This document shows, piece by piece, positions 27,932 to 35,836 of a stretch of DNA of 54,398 nt. The notes beneath the pieces were generated by a model, which was not told the DNA's origin, ran no database searches, and was given only the letters and a program-made list of their open reading frames with translations. Positions within the stretch are counted from its first letter, which is position 1, and every line of letters starts with the position of its first letter. The position numbers and the translations under genes were made by a program. Source of the stretch: a bacterium (GTDB lineage: Bacteria; SAR324; XYD2-FULL-50-16); assembly GCA_024275165.1 (NCBI GenBank), contig JAJRZQ010000026.1, positions 1 to 54,398 on the forward strand. Direction: 5' to 3'.

Positions 27932-29163
27932 GGGCTGATTCGTTGTCCCTGATCGGCATGAACGCGTTTGATGTGCTGTACCAGGGCTTGTGCTTGCTCT
28001 TCTAAGTTCGCGACCTGTTCTTTCGCTTTTTGGAAGTCATCCATCCGCGCTAAGCGCTCGATTTCTTCTAAGTCCATGATCATGCTCAAGAGGGGTTCGA
28101 TTTCTTGTTCCACCACGGTCATGGCAACGGCCCAAAAGCTGGAGCAACTACCGCGCAGATGGTTGGCCGTCTGCTTGAGCCCTTCGGCGTCTTTTTGGTT
28201 GAGTGCCCTTTGGATGTGTTTTAGGTTGTTGGGCAGTTTTTGCAAAAAGGTCTGTACCAATTGCCAGAGGCTGGGCCGCAGCTCTTGGTTGAGGTGATCT
28301 AAAAGGCTTTCGCCCATGGAGGGGGGCTCTTGACTCGGGTCTGGGGGTTTTCCCCGCGGGAGCCATTGCCGGAGTAGGCTTTGCAAGTCCGAGCCGTGCA
28401 GGGGCTTGGTGAGGTAATCGTCCATCCCGGCCGCTAGGCAGGCCTCCCGGTGGCGCTCCGCCTCGTTGCCCGTCAGCGCGACAATCGGAACGGGGTCGCG
28501 GCCCTGGCTCTGTTCCCATTGGCGGATGCGGCGGCAGGTTTCAAGTCCATCGGGGCCAGGGAGCTCAAGATCCATTAAGATTAAGCCGTAATCCTTGTCC
28601 TGCAGCATGTGCAAGGCCTGCGCGCCCTCTTCGGCCACCTCGGCGGTGATCCCCATTTGATTGAATAAAAGGAGGGTCAATTGTTGGTTGACCTCGTCGT
28701 CTTCCACCAATAAAACCTGCTTGGGCGCCCCCGTACAGAGAGGAGCGCAGGAAGCGGCCTGCTCCATCAACGCCCGTTTTTGGCTGAGGAATTTAAGCCA
28801 AAAGCGCAAGCGGGCGAGAAGGTAGTCCGTGGGCAGGGGGGAAGGCAGCAAGTCGAGGTTGTCCGGCCCGAGCGCCTCGAGCAGAGCCTGGTGATGAACC
28901 GCGGGCAGGGTGATCAAGAGGGGGATTTCTTGATTGTAGTATTCTTCTTTTAAATATCGCAATCCGTCGATTAAATCAGGGGGAAGGGTTTGAAAATCAA
29001 ACAGGGCCAGGTCGAGTTTCAACTTGCCCACCTGTTGGAACAGGCCTGCTTGGTACAGCGAACTCACCCCTTCTAATCCTAAGGAGGCGACTTGTTTATC
29101 GAGTTCCTCAACCTGTAAGAGGTTATCGGTGAGGAGGAGAATTTTGAATTTCTCGTTCATCAT
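27928..29163 (-). CDS. REC-REC-Hpt phosphorelay protein
   Basis: A 411-residue protein with three signalling modules. Residues 5-125 are receiver-like but degenerate: one of the acidic pair and the conserved Lys are missing. Residues 147-268 are a complete receiver with VLLVEDDEVNQ, the phosphoacceptor Asp198 in LMDLELPGPDG and Lys253 in LTKPL. Residues 295-400 form an Hpt domain with His335 in ANHLRGSCSSF. There is no DNA-binding or enzymatic output. It overlaps the TPR gene by 4 bases; the hybrid kinase gene lies upstream beyond a repeat element. It probably relays phosphate from that kinase to a regulator not present in the cluster. Confidence 0.88.
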   Translation of the reverse strand: MMNEKFKILLLTDNLLQVEELDKQVASLGLEGVSSLYQAGLFQQVGKLKLDLALFDFQTLPPDLIDGLRYLKEEYYNQEIPLLITLPAVHHQALLEALGPDNLDLLPSPLPTDYLLARLRFWLKFLSQKRALMEQAASCAPLCTGAPKQVLLVEDDEVNQQLTLLLFNQMGITAEVAEEGAQALHMLQDKDYGLILMDLELPGPDGLETCRRIRQWEQSQGRDPVPIVALTGNEAERHREACLAAGMDDYLTKPLHGSDLQSLLRQWLPRGKPPDPSQEPPSMGESLLDHLNQELRPSLWQLVQTFLQKLPNNLKHIQRALNQKDAEGLKQTANHLRGSCSSFWAVAMTVVEQEIEPLLSMIMDLEEIERLARMDDFQKAKEQVANLEEQAQALVQHIKRVHADQGQRISP

Positions 29164-29275
29164 AGAGCCTGTGGTCTCGTTTTTCGCCCTCTAGGGGGTG
29201 GGGGGATGGATTCGGGAAAAGTCCTATGATCTCAATAGCAAAAAAAGTGAGAAGTGCAAAGGTAAAGTTATGCCA

Positions 29276-29489
29276 AGGAACCTCTGAAAAACGCGGAGTT
29301 TCCCGGCAAGGCAGGGGTGCCTTGCCCAATTAAAAAGCGGAATTTATTGATTTACATTGAGGTTGTGGATTTCATTCCCCACCAAAACGACGGAAAAAAT
29401 CGACGCGCCCCAAGGGCTATAATTAGCCCGAAGGGCACGAACCTACCGCTTGAGCAAGCGGTAGGCAAGGAGTTTTTCAGAGGGTCCCT
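29276..29489. repeat. 214-bp interspersed element with terminal inverted repeats
   Basis: The left end is AGGAACCTCTGAAAAA and the right end is its imperfect inverse (TTTTTCAGAGGGTCCCT). Inside are hairpins GGCAAGGCA/TGCCTTGCC, GGGCTA/TAGCCC and TACCGCTTG/CAAGCGGTA. The same sequence occurs inverted at 49186-49398 and in shortened form at 4372-4470. It has no open frame of its own. It fills the gap between the hybrid kinase and REC-REC-Hpt genes and ends 3 bases from the kinase stop codon. Confidence 0.95.
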
Positions 29490-29492
29490 AAA

Positions 29493-31664
29493 TTATCGAG
29501 CCCTGGCCGCTTCAAGACCCTTTAAAAATTCTTCCGCTGCTGGTTTCAACTCCAAGAACAACTCGGCCAAGTCTTGCGCCTTCTCTTCTTTTGCCCTTGT
29601 TTCCAGTTCACGAAACCCTTGGGCCAACGCCTCTTGCCCCAAGCCCGCAAAATTACTTTTTAAGTCATGCGCCACTTTGCTCAACCGAGTCGCGTCGTTG
29701 GTTTTTATGGCTTCTAGCGCTGTCTGGAGCTTTTGCGGAATGGAGCGGCGCAGGGTCGCAACGAGTTGAGGGGGGAGGCCCTGGTAAGGCGCGGTTTGAA
29801 GGGGAGGGGAATAGCCGGGGAGCAAGCGGGCGAAGGTTTTTTGAATTTGCTCGAGGTCAATGGGTTTGGCGAGGTAATCATCCATCCCCGCGGCGAGGCA
29901 GTTTTTTCGATCTTCCGCTAGGGCATGGGCGGTTAAGGCGATGATGGGAACCCCGAGGTTCGGCCCCCGCTTGAAGGCGCGAAAGCGACGGGTCGCCTCG
30001 ATTCCATCCATGACGGGCATTTGGATGTCCATGAAGATGAGATCATATTTTTTTTCTTCTAAGGCCTTTAGGGCTTCGACCCCCGTGGTGGCCAAATCCA
30101 CCCGGAAGCCCTGCTTGCCCAAGAGATCCAGGGCAATCAATTGGTTGACGGGGTCGTCTTCCACTAAAAGCAGGGAAAAGTCTTTTGGCGGCAAAGAGAT
30201 TGCCGGGGGCATAGGGCTAGGCTGGGGCAAGGGCAAAGGGGCCGCTTGGAGGGGGAGGGTAACGCTGAATCGGCTCCCCTGGCCGGGAGTGGAATGAAAA
30301 CTCAATTCTCCTTGCAAGAGTTCCACCAGCTTTTTACTGATCATGAGCCCCAAACCAGTACCGCCAAAGCGGCGGGAATAGGAGGGGTCGCCTTGGCTAA
30401 AGGGCTGAAAGAGCCGTGATTTTTGCTCGTCGCTGATCCCCACTCCGGAGTCGGCGACTTCAAAACAGATACCTTTGGGGGTGGGCCGTACCTGAAGGCG
30501 CACATAGCCCTGAGAGGTAAACTTTACGGCGTTGCTCACTAGATTGAGGAGGATTTGGTTTAATTTGGCGGGATCGCCGATTACCCCTGGGGGGAGGTCG
30601 GGATGCAGGAGCAACTCCCATTGTAACCCCTTTTCCAAAATACTTTTTTCCTGCATCCCCGCGATTTCTTGGAGTAGGGGTTGGAGCGCGAAGACCTCGG
30701 ACTCGGCGCGCATTTCTCCGGCCGCGATTTTTGAATAATCCAAGACCTCGTTGACCAAGCGCAACAAATGGAGACTGCTTTTTTCTAAAATTTCTAAATA
30801 GCGTAGCTGCTTTGGGTTTTCGCTCAACCCCTTGATGAGTTTGGCCAGGCCTAAAATCCCATGGATGGGGGTGCGAATCTCGTGACTCATATTGGCCAAA
30901 AAGGCGCTTTTCGCGTGGTCTGCCTGTTCGGCAATTTCTTTAGCGCGGATCAAGGCTTCTTCGGTTTGCTTTTGTTTTGTAATATCTTGGATAATGCCAA
31001 CGGCTTGAATCGCATCCCCTTGAGAATTTTGGAGGACCTCTCCTTGCAACAAGAGCCGGCGAGGGCCGGAGGGGAGGTTTAATTCAAGATCCTGCCGAAA
31101 GGGCTCTTTCTTAACCAGGATTTGCTCTAAAACAGATTGAGTTTGGGGGCGATGTTGGGGGGCGACAAGTTGAAACAGGTCGGGCAGATTGCGCAATTTA
31201 CGCAAGAGTTGCTGCCCAAAGAGGCTTTCTCCTTCTTGGGAAAGCTCAAAACGCCCTTTTTTTAAGTCCCAACTCCAATTGACGAGGCCTGCGAGTTTTT
31301 GCGCCGCGACCAAGCGCTCTTTGAGGGGCTCTAGGGAATGGGGCAGAAAAAGCGCCTTGCCTTGATAAGGGGTCAGACTGCATTCTAAAATCAGAGTTTG
31401 GTTGTTGGGGTGGAGTAGAGGTAGCTTTATGCTGTTTGGTTTTCCGGAGCAACAAAGGGCGAGTGCCTTTTCTAAGGCAAGGTGATGGGTAGGGGATACC
31501 AGTTTTTTGACTCCCCCTTGGCTCAATTCCTCTAGGCTATGGGCAAAGCGCTTTGCCATGGCCGGGTTGGCGTACAGCGCCCGGCCCTGTTCATCCAAGA
31601 GGGCCAAAGCTTGGGGGCTCGCTTGCAGCAGATCGGCGAGGAATTGTGGATCGGGCAGGCTCAC
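29493..31664 (-). CDS. hybrid sensor histidine kinase (PAS-HisKA-HATPase-REC-Hpt)
   Basis: A 723-residue cytoplasmic kinase. Two PAS-like regions cover about residues 5-110 and 120-232. HisKA follows with His261 in FLANMSHEIRTPIHG, then HATPase with LNQILLNLVSNAVKF, ADSGVGI and GGTGLGL. A receiver covers 497-615 with Asp546 in FMDIQMPVMDG and Lys600, and an Hpt domain has His666 in AHDLKSNF. No membrane segment is seen, so it senses an internal signal or works with the DUF2914 membrane protein encoded 19 bases upstream. The final acceptor is probably the REC-REC-Hpt protein encoded downstream. All catalytic residues appear present. Confidence 0.93.
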   Translation of the reverse strand: MSLPDPQFLADLLQASPQALALLDEQGRALYANPAMAKRFAHSLEELSQGGVKKLVSPTHHLALEKALALCCSGKPNSIKLPLLHPNNQTLILECSLTPYQGKALFLPHSLEPLKERLVAAQKLAGLVNWSWDLKKGRFELSQEGESLFGQQLLRKLRNLPDLFQLVAPQHRPQTQSVLEQILVKKEPFRQDLELNLPSGPRRLLLQGEVLQNSQGDAIQAVGIIQDITKQKQTEEALIRAKEIAEQADHAKSAFLANMSHEIRTPIHGILGLAKLIKGLSENPKQLRYLEILEKSSLHLLRLVNEVLDYSKIAAGEMRAESEVFALQPLLQEIAGMQEKSILEKGLQWELLLHPDLPPGVIGDPAKLNQILLNLVSNAVKFTSQGYVRLQVRPTPKGICFEVADSGVGISDEQKSRLFQPFSQGDPSYSRRFGGTGLGLMISKKLVELLQGELSFHSTPGQGSRFSVTLPLQAAPLPLPQPSPMPPAISLPPKDFSLLLVEDDPVNQLIALDLLGKQGFRVDLATTGVEALKALEEKKYDLIFMDIQMPVMDGIEATRRFRAFKRGPNLGVPIIALTAHALAEDRKNCLAAGMDDYLAKPIDLEQIQKTFARLLPGYSPPLQTAPYQGLPPQLVATLRRSIPQKLQTALEAIKTNDATRLSKVAHDLKSNFAGLGQEALAQGFRELETRAKEEKAQDLAELFLELKPAAEEFLKGLEAARAR

Positions 31665-31683
31665 GGTATCCCTTTTACAATCG

Positions 31684-32817
31684 TTAGAACTTGTCGACAG
31701 CGAGTTCGTAATCCGCTTTTTGAACTTGTCGCACCTTAAAATCGAGAGTGCCTAGAAGTTGCCCCGCCTCAGCGCGTACCTCAAGGCGCCACTCTCCGCT
31801 GGTGAGGTTGTTTTTGCGGGTAAAGCCTCTAAAACCTTCGTCCCTTCCCCCTTGAATCATCATGGTAATGCGGTCCATGAGGCGCCAATCCCCCAGTTTT
31901 TCATCGTACAACAACCAGAGGTGCTGGATGGGGGTCTGCAACCCCGTGGGGGCAAAAACAGGGGTAAAGGCGATAATTTGATCTTGAGGGGCGAAATCAA
32001 ACCAATCGGAATGATCTTTCCAAAAAATCCACCAAGGGGTTTTTTGGTAATAGAAGAAGTAATCATTGCCTCGCTTTTCTACCTTATGATAAATCGCTTT
32101 GTATTTTAAGGCGAGGGGCACGGGGGGGATGAGGTTGGCGGAGTAAAGCCAGATCAAGCCGCCGCACAAAACCCCGGGTAAGGCGAGTAGTTTCCAAAAT
32201 TCTTTGGGGTGGGGGAGCAGGCCTTGGCGGTATAAAAAAAACAAGAGCCCCCAGATCATCGTTAAGGCCAAAAGCATGGCGGAAATATAGAGCGCGAAAG
32301 AGAGCTTTTGGAATAAAATAGGGAAGAAAAAGGCAAAATAACTGGCGGTTACTAAGTAAAGTAGGGTACACTGTAAATAGAGGTTTCCTAGGCGGTTTTC
32401 TAAAAACTCGACGCCGAGGGTCATCCCTATGAGCAGAAAAGCAAAAATGATGTTTTTAGAGAAGCTGGCGCTTTGAAAATAGTAGATCGCGTGAGCGGAA
32501 AAAAGGCTCCCGAAAAGAAATTGGATCGCTAAAGGGTATTTATTGGCGTGGCGCAGGAGTTTTGGGTTTTGAATTCGCTGAGCGCGAATCATCCGGGTAA
32601 GGGGCAAGAGGGCAAAAAGCAGGGTGATGAAGAGCAAAAGGCGCAGGTAATCTAAGGGGCGGTCGATTCGGGTTAAGGTCAAGGCATCGAAGCTGAACCC
32701 GAGGGCGAAGCTGAGCAGGGGCCAAAACCTTTTATTCGCGAAGGCAAAGGCTTCGGCGTCCGCGGCGAGCTTGTTTTCCGCTTTGATTTTTTGCCATGGG
32801 GATTGCGGTTGGGTCAT
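31684..32817 (-). CDS. membrane protein with C-terminal DUF2914 domain
   Basis: A 377-residue inner-membrane protein. After a short cytoplasmic N-terminus there are about six to eight hydrophobic helices between residues 30 and 235. The C-terminal 140 residues match the DUF2914 pattern: AFTPVFAPTGLQTPIQHLW, a Trp-x-Leu-Met-Asp segment, GGRDEGFRGFTRKNN and the closing WRLEVRAEAGQLLGTLDF. The function of DUF2914 is unknown to me; the domain probably faces the periplasm. The stop is 19 bases before the hybrid kinase start, so the two are likely co-transcribed and it may be a signal-input partner. Confidence 0.8.
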   Translation of the reverse strand: MTQPQSPWQKIKAENKLAADAEAFAFANKRFWPLLSFALGFSFDALTLTRIDRPLDYLRLLLFITLLFALLPLTRMIRAQRIQNPKLLRHANKYPLAIQFLFGSLFSAHAIYYFQSASFSKNIIFAFLLIGMTLGVEFLENRLGNLYLQCTLLYLVTASYFAFFFPILFQKLSFALYISAMLLALTMIWGLLFFLYRQGLLPHPKEFWKLLALPGVLCGGLIWLYSANLIPPVPLALKYKAIYHKVEKRGNDYFFYYQKTPWWIFWKDHSDWFDFAPQDQIIAFTPVFAPTGLQTPIQHLWLLYDEKLGDWRLMDRITMMIQGGRDEGFRGFTRKNNLTSGEWRLEVRAEAGQLLGTLDFKVRQVQKADYELAVDKF

Positions 32818-33023
32818 GAGGGGCTGAGCGTCATTTGGTTTTTTTTAAGGTAACCCAGCTTGCCTTACAAGCCAAGGGGAAGAGCGAATTTTAGCCATCG
32901 GCGTTCGGAAAACTCCGGTATAAGCCCTAGGAATGGATTGCCGCGGGGAATGGAGGCGCAAAGGCTTGATTTTTTTTCTTCCGCCATGGCTGGGAGTTGC
33001 CGCGAAGTGGCGTTAATTGGGTA

Positions 33024-33051
33024 TAGACCCTGCAAGCCAATGTGATACAAT
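33024..33051 (+). promoter_or_regulatory. candidate sigma-70 promoter for the lipoprotein gene
   Basis: TAGACC and TACAAT are separated by 16 bases, and the second box is preceded by TG-A, giving an extended -10. It lies about 44 bases before the ATG at 33095. Match to the -35 consensus is 4 of 6. Confidence 0.45.
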
Positions 33052-33094
33052 ATAACTATAAGGCTTTTACCTTTCAAGGCAGAGTGAGGGAAAA

Positions 33095-34159
33095 ATGAAA
33101 TACTTACAATATTTATGGCCCCGCTGGGTTGTTTTTATTTTCGCTCTTGTGGTGATGTTGGGCTGCAACTCGAAAAAAGATCCAGAACAAACAACAACTT
33201 CGAGCCCCACCCTGGTGACATTGGAGCTGGTCGTTTTGGTTTCCACGGCCCAAACCCCGGCGGCGCAGGCATTTTTGGGCGGCCCGGAAGAGGTGGTGGA
33301 GGTGCAGGTACGGGTTGAAACAGCGGACAAGGTATGGGTGGAGGGGCAATCCTTAATTTTTGACGGAACCCGGTTTACAGGGTCAATAGAGGTACCTTTG
33401 AATCTACCCCTAATCCTATCGGGCAAGGGGTTGAACGCGGCAGGCCGCGTCATTTACGAGGGGCAGACAGAGCAGACCTTAAGCCAAAGCGGGGATAGCC
33501 TGACCTTGGTACTCAATCCCATTGATGACGGGAACCCGAATTTATTTCCGCAAATCTTAAGCCTGACCTATGCCGAGGAATGGGTGCGCTTAGAGACGGG
33601 AGAGGTGTTGATGCGGTTTCGCGGTGAAGCGGGAGAGGCTTTGCGCTGTCGCTTTTTCCCCGATGACCGAGGGGGGCAATATGAGTTGGGCGATCAATGG
33701 GTGACCCTCGCCCAAGGGGCGACCGAGGGGAGCTGCGTGGACCGCTTTACGGCGCCCGACGACTTAGGGAAGGTGACCCACAAGGTCAAGGTGACCAATC
33801 GGCAGGGCAATACCACCAGCGCCGAGTTTCAGTTTACCTTGGTGCGCAAAAAGGGAAAAGCGGGGGTTCAGGTCGCCTTGGCACCGGCAATTGTTGAGGT
33901 TGAGGCAAAGGTCTTAGAAGAAGGGGTATCCCTAACCGCAAAGGTTCAAGATGACGGCCCCCTCGACCAGATTACCTACTCCTGGAGCTTTAACGGGAGT
34001 ACACACGAATTTAAGGATGCCACGGCCAACCCCTTAATCTGGGAAGATTATGAGGGCTCCCAACAAGGAGAGCTGATCTTAACCGTAGTGGATGAAGGGG
34101 GTACGGGGCTTTCTTCCACCTTGACCTTTTTGGTTCGCGCCGGGCAGTGGTCTCTCTAA
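33095..34159 (+). CDS. predicted lipoprotein with Ig-like repeats, function unknown
   Basis: A 354-residue protein with a signal sequence ending in the lipobox VVMLGC (Cys lipidated), followed by a Ser/Thr/Pro linker (TTTSSPT). The body is rich in beta strands with patterns typical of Ig-like folds, for example NRQGNTTSAEFQFTLV and the C-terminal segment TYSWSFNGSTHEF ending SSTLTFLVRAG. The PKD/Ig character suggests an exposed surface or periplasmic role; no enzyme motif is visible. The start has a GAGGG ribosome-binding site 4 bases upstream. It is followed by a perfect hairpin at 34199. Confidence 0.75.
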   Translation: MKYLQYLWPRWVVFIFALVVMLGCNSKKDPEQTTTSSPTLVTLELVVLVSTAQTPAAQAFLGGPEEVVEVQVRVETADKVWVEGQSLIFDGTRFTGSIEVPLNLPLILSGKGLNAAGRVIYEGQTEQTLSQSGDSLTLVLNPIDDGNPNLFPQILSLTYAEEWVRLETGEVLMRFRGEAGEALRCRFFPDDRGGQYELGDQWVTLAQGATEGSCVDRFTAPDDLGKVTHKVKVTNRQGNTTSAEFQFTLVRKKGKAGVQVALAPAIVEVEAKVLEEGVSLTAKVQDDGPLDQITYSWSFNGSTHEFKDATANPLIWEDYEGSQQGELILTVVDEGGTGLSSTLTFLVRAGQWSL

Positions 34160-34198
34160 GCGAGCACTTGCAAAGCAGGGGGCGGAGGGTTAGGCTTT

Positions 34199-34226
34199 AA
34201 GAACCTCTGAGTGATCAGAGGTTCTT
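34199..34226. repeat. perfect 12-bp hairpin related to the interspersed element ends
   Basis: AAGAACCTCTGA and TCAGAGGTTCTT flank a GTGA loop. The core AACCTCTGA matches the terminal repeats of the elements at 29276 and 49186. Only three T residues follow, so terminator strength is moderate; it may end the lipoprotein transcript. Confidence 0.85.
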
Positions 34227-34258
34227 TGATTGAAAGCACCCCTGAAGAGAGAGCCCTT

Positions 34259-34855
34259 ATGAGAGATTGGATTGCCGCCTACGACCAGGGGGAAACCCCC
34301 TGGGATACAAATCGCCCCGACGGGAACTTGGTGCGTCAGGTTTTACATCGTCCTATTATGCCTTGCAAAACCCTGGAAATCGGCTGTGGAACGGGGATCA
34401 GCAGTATCTGGCTGGCCCTGCAGGGCTTTCAGGTAACCGCCTTGGACCTCTCCTCTACCGCCTTGACCCAAGCGAAATTGCAAGCGGAACAAAAACAGGT
34501 GGAAGTGCGTTTTTTAGAAGAAGACTTCTTGAACGCTTCGATTTCCGGCGCTCCCTTTGATTTAATCGTGGATCGGGGGGTGCATCATGTTTTTTCTTTA
34601 GAAGAGCGGGTGATCTTTGCCAAAAATGCGGTAGCGCATTTAAAAGAGGGGGGCTTATGGCTCAGTTTGCTGGGCAGTAAGGACGGCCCTCCCAGAGAGG
34701 TGGGGCCACCGAGGCTCAGCGCAATGGAGGTGGCGCAGGGGGTGGAAGAGGCGTTTGAAATTTTATCTTTGGAGACCGGGGCTTTTGACCTCAACGGCTT
34801 AGATACCCCGCGGGGGTGGGTTGGTTTATTTCGTAAACGCGAGCAATACAGCTAG
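34259..34855 (+). CDS. class I SAM-dependent methyltransferase
   Basis: A 198-residue methyltransferase of the Methyltransf_25/UbiE-like fold. Motif I is TLEIGCGTGISSIWLA, followed by VTALDLSSTAL, and then FDLIVDRGVHHVFSLEER as the post-motif. The N-terminal WDTNRPDGNL resembles thiopurine/tellurite-type methyltransferases that act on small molecules. I chose ATG 34259; the earlier GTG at 34211 lies in the loop of a hairpin. The stop is TAG. The substrate cannot be told. Confidence 0.85.
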   Translation: MRDWIAAYDQGETPWDTNRPDGNLVRQVLHRPIMPCKTLEIGCGTGISSIWLALQGFQVTALDLSSTALTQAKLQAEQKQVEVRFLEEDFLNASISGAPFDLIVDRGVHHVFSLEERVIFAKNAVAHLKEGGLWLSLLGSKDGPPREVGPPRLSAMEVAQGVEEAFEILSLETGAFDLNGLDTPRGWVGLFRKREQYS

Positions 34856-34896
34856 TCCCTTTTGTTTTTCGTTTTAAACCTCTAAACTGCCCCATC

Positions 34897-35787
34897 ATGG
34901 CCAAAAAGAAACGACGCCCCGTAAAAAAGCGCTACGCGGCGCAAAACTACCTTTTTATTTCCTATGTCTTGTGCTGGTCGATTGTGGGCCTGCTGTACCT
35001 CTTTGAACAACCCCTGCAAAGTACCGCCGGCTTTGGGGCCTCGGTTTTATATATGATCATCCCCGCCGGGGTGGTTTTATTTATCTACAATAAGCAGATT
35101 TTAGAACGGCTGGAATTGGCCTTGTACTTTAACGGGGGCTTTGCTTGGGCTTTTTTTCTCCCTTTGTTTTTGGTGGCGGCGGCCTTTGGGGCTACTTTGC
35201 TCTGGCCGGGGGTGGAATTTTCCTGGGGGATGGAAGACTTAATCGCTCGTCTAGCCCAGCATCTGCCCCCGGATCAACTGCCGCAAATCCCCGCAGAGGG
35301 GCTGCATCCTTTTTGGGGGGCCTTGATTCAAGGGGTGGTTATGGGGGCGACGATCAGCGCTTTTTTTGCCTTTGGGGAAGAACTGGGTTGGCGGGGGCTT
35401 TTGGTCAAGGAATGGGAAAAGCTAGGTTTTTGGCGTTCCGCTTATCAAATCGGTTTTGTTTGGGGCTTGTGGTATGCCCCCTTGGTCTTAATGGGGCATA
35501 ATTATCCACAAAACCCGCTGGCAGGGGTTTTTATGACCCTGGTGTGGTGTGTGCTACTGAGCCCCTTGATGCAATGGGTCAGGCTCCGCGCTAAATCCGT
35601 CGCGGCGGCGGCCTTGTTTCATGGGGTGATCAACGGGGCTGCCGGGGTCAGCCTGATGCCCCTCAAGGGGGGCGGGGAGTTGATTAGCGGGATTTTAGGC
35701 CTACCGGGGCTGGGGGTTTTGGCTTTTGCCAACCTCTTTTTATTTTTGCTGGTTCGACCGACGAACCCCCAAACCGTAAAGCTCTAG
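34897..35787 (+). CDS. CPBP-family intramembrane metalloprotease
   Basis: A 296-residue membrane protein with about eight hydrophobic segments after a strongly basic N-terminus (MAKKKRRPVKKR). The Abi/CAAX-protease motifs are present: GEELGWRGLL, with the Glu-Glu pair and Arg, and ALFHGVINGA, with the zinc-binding His. Members cleave membrane or prenylated substrates, or act in peptide processing and immunity; the substrate here is unknown. The stop is TAG, and 49 bases separate it from the convergent HD-GYP gene. Confidence 0.9.
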   Translation: MAKKKRRPVKKRYAAQNYLFISYVLCWSIVGLLYLFEQPLQSTAGFGASVLYMIIPAGVVLFIYNKQILERLELALYFNGGFAWAFFLPLFLVAAAFGATLLWPGVEFSWGMEDLIARLAQHLPPDQLPQIPAEGLHPFWGALIQGVVMGATISAFFAFGEELGWRGLLVKEWEKLGFWRSAYQIGFVWGLWYAPLVLMGHNYPQNPLAGVFMTLVWCVLLSPLMQWVRLRAKSVAAAALFHGVINGAAGVSLMPLKGGGELISGILGLPGLGVLAFANLFLFLLVRPTNPQTVKL

Positions 35788-35836
35788 AGTCGGGGCCGCC
35801 TTTGCTGGATCCAGCGGCGAGGGGGGCTTGTTGTGT

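Noticed and set aside
34211-34258. GTG start for the methyltransferase
   Set aside because: The GTG lies in the loop of a perfect 12-bp hairpin and the extra residues do not match the family.
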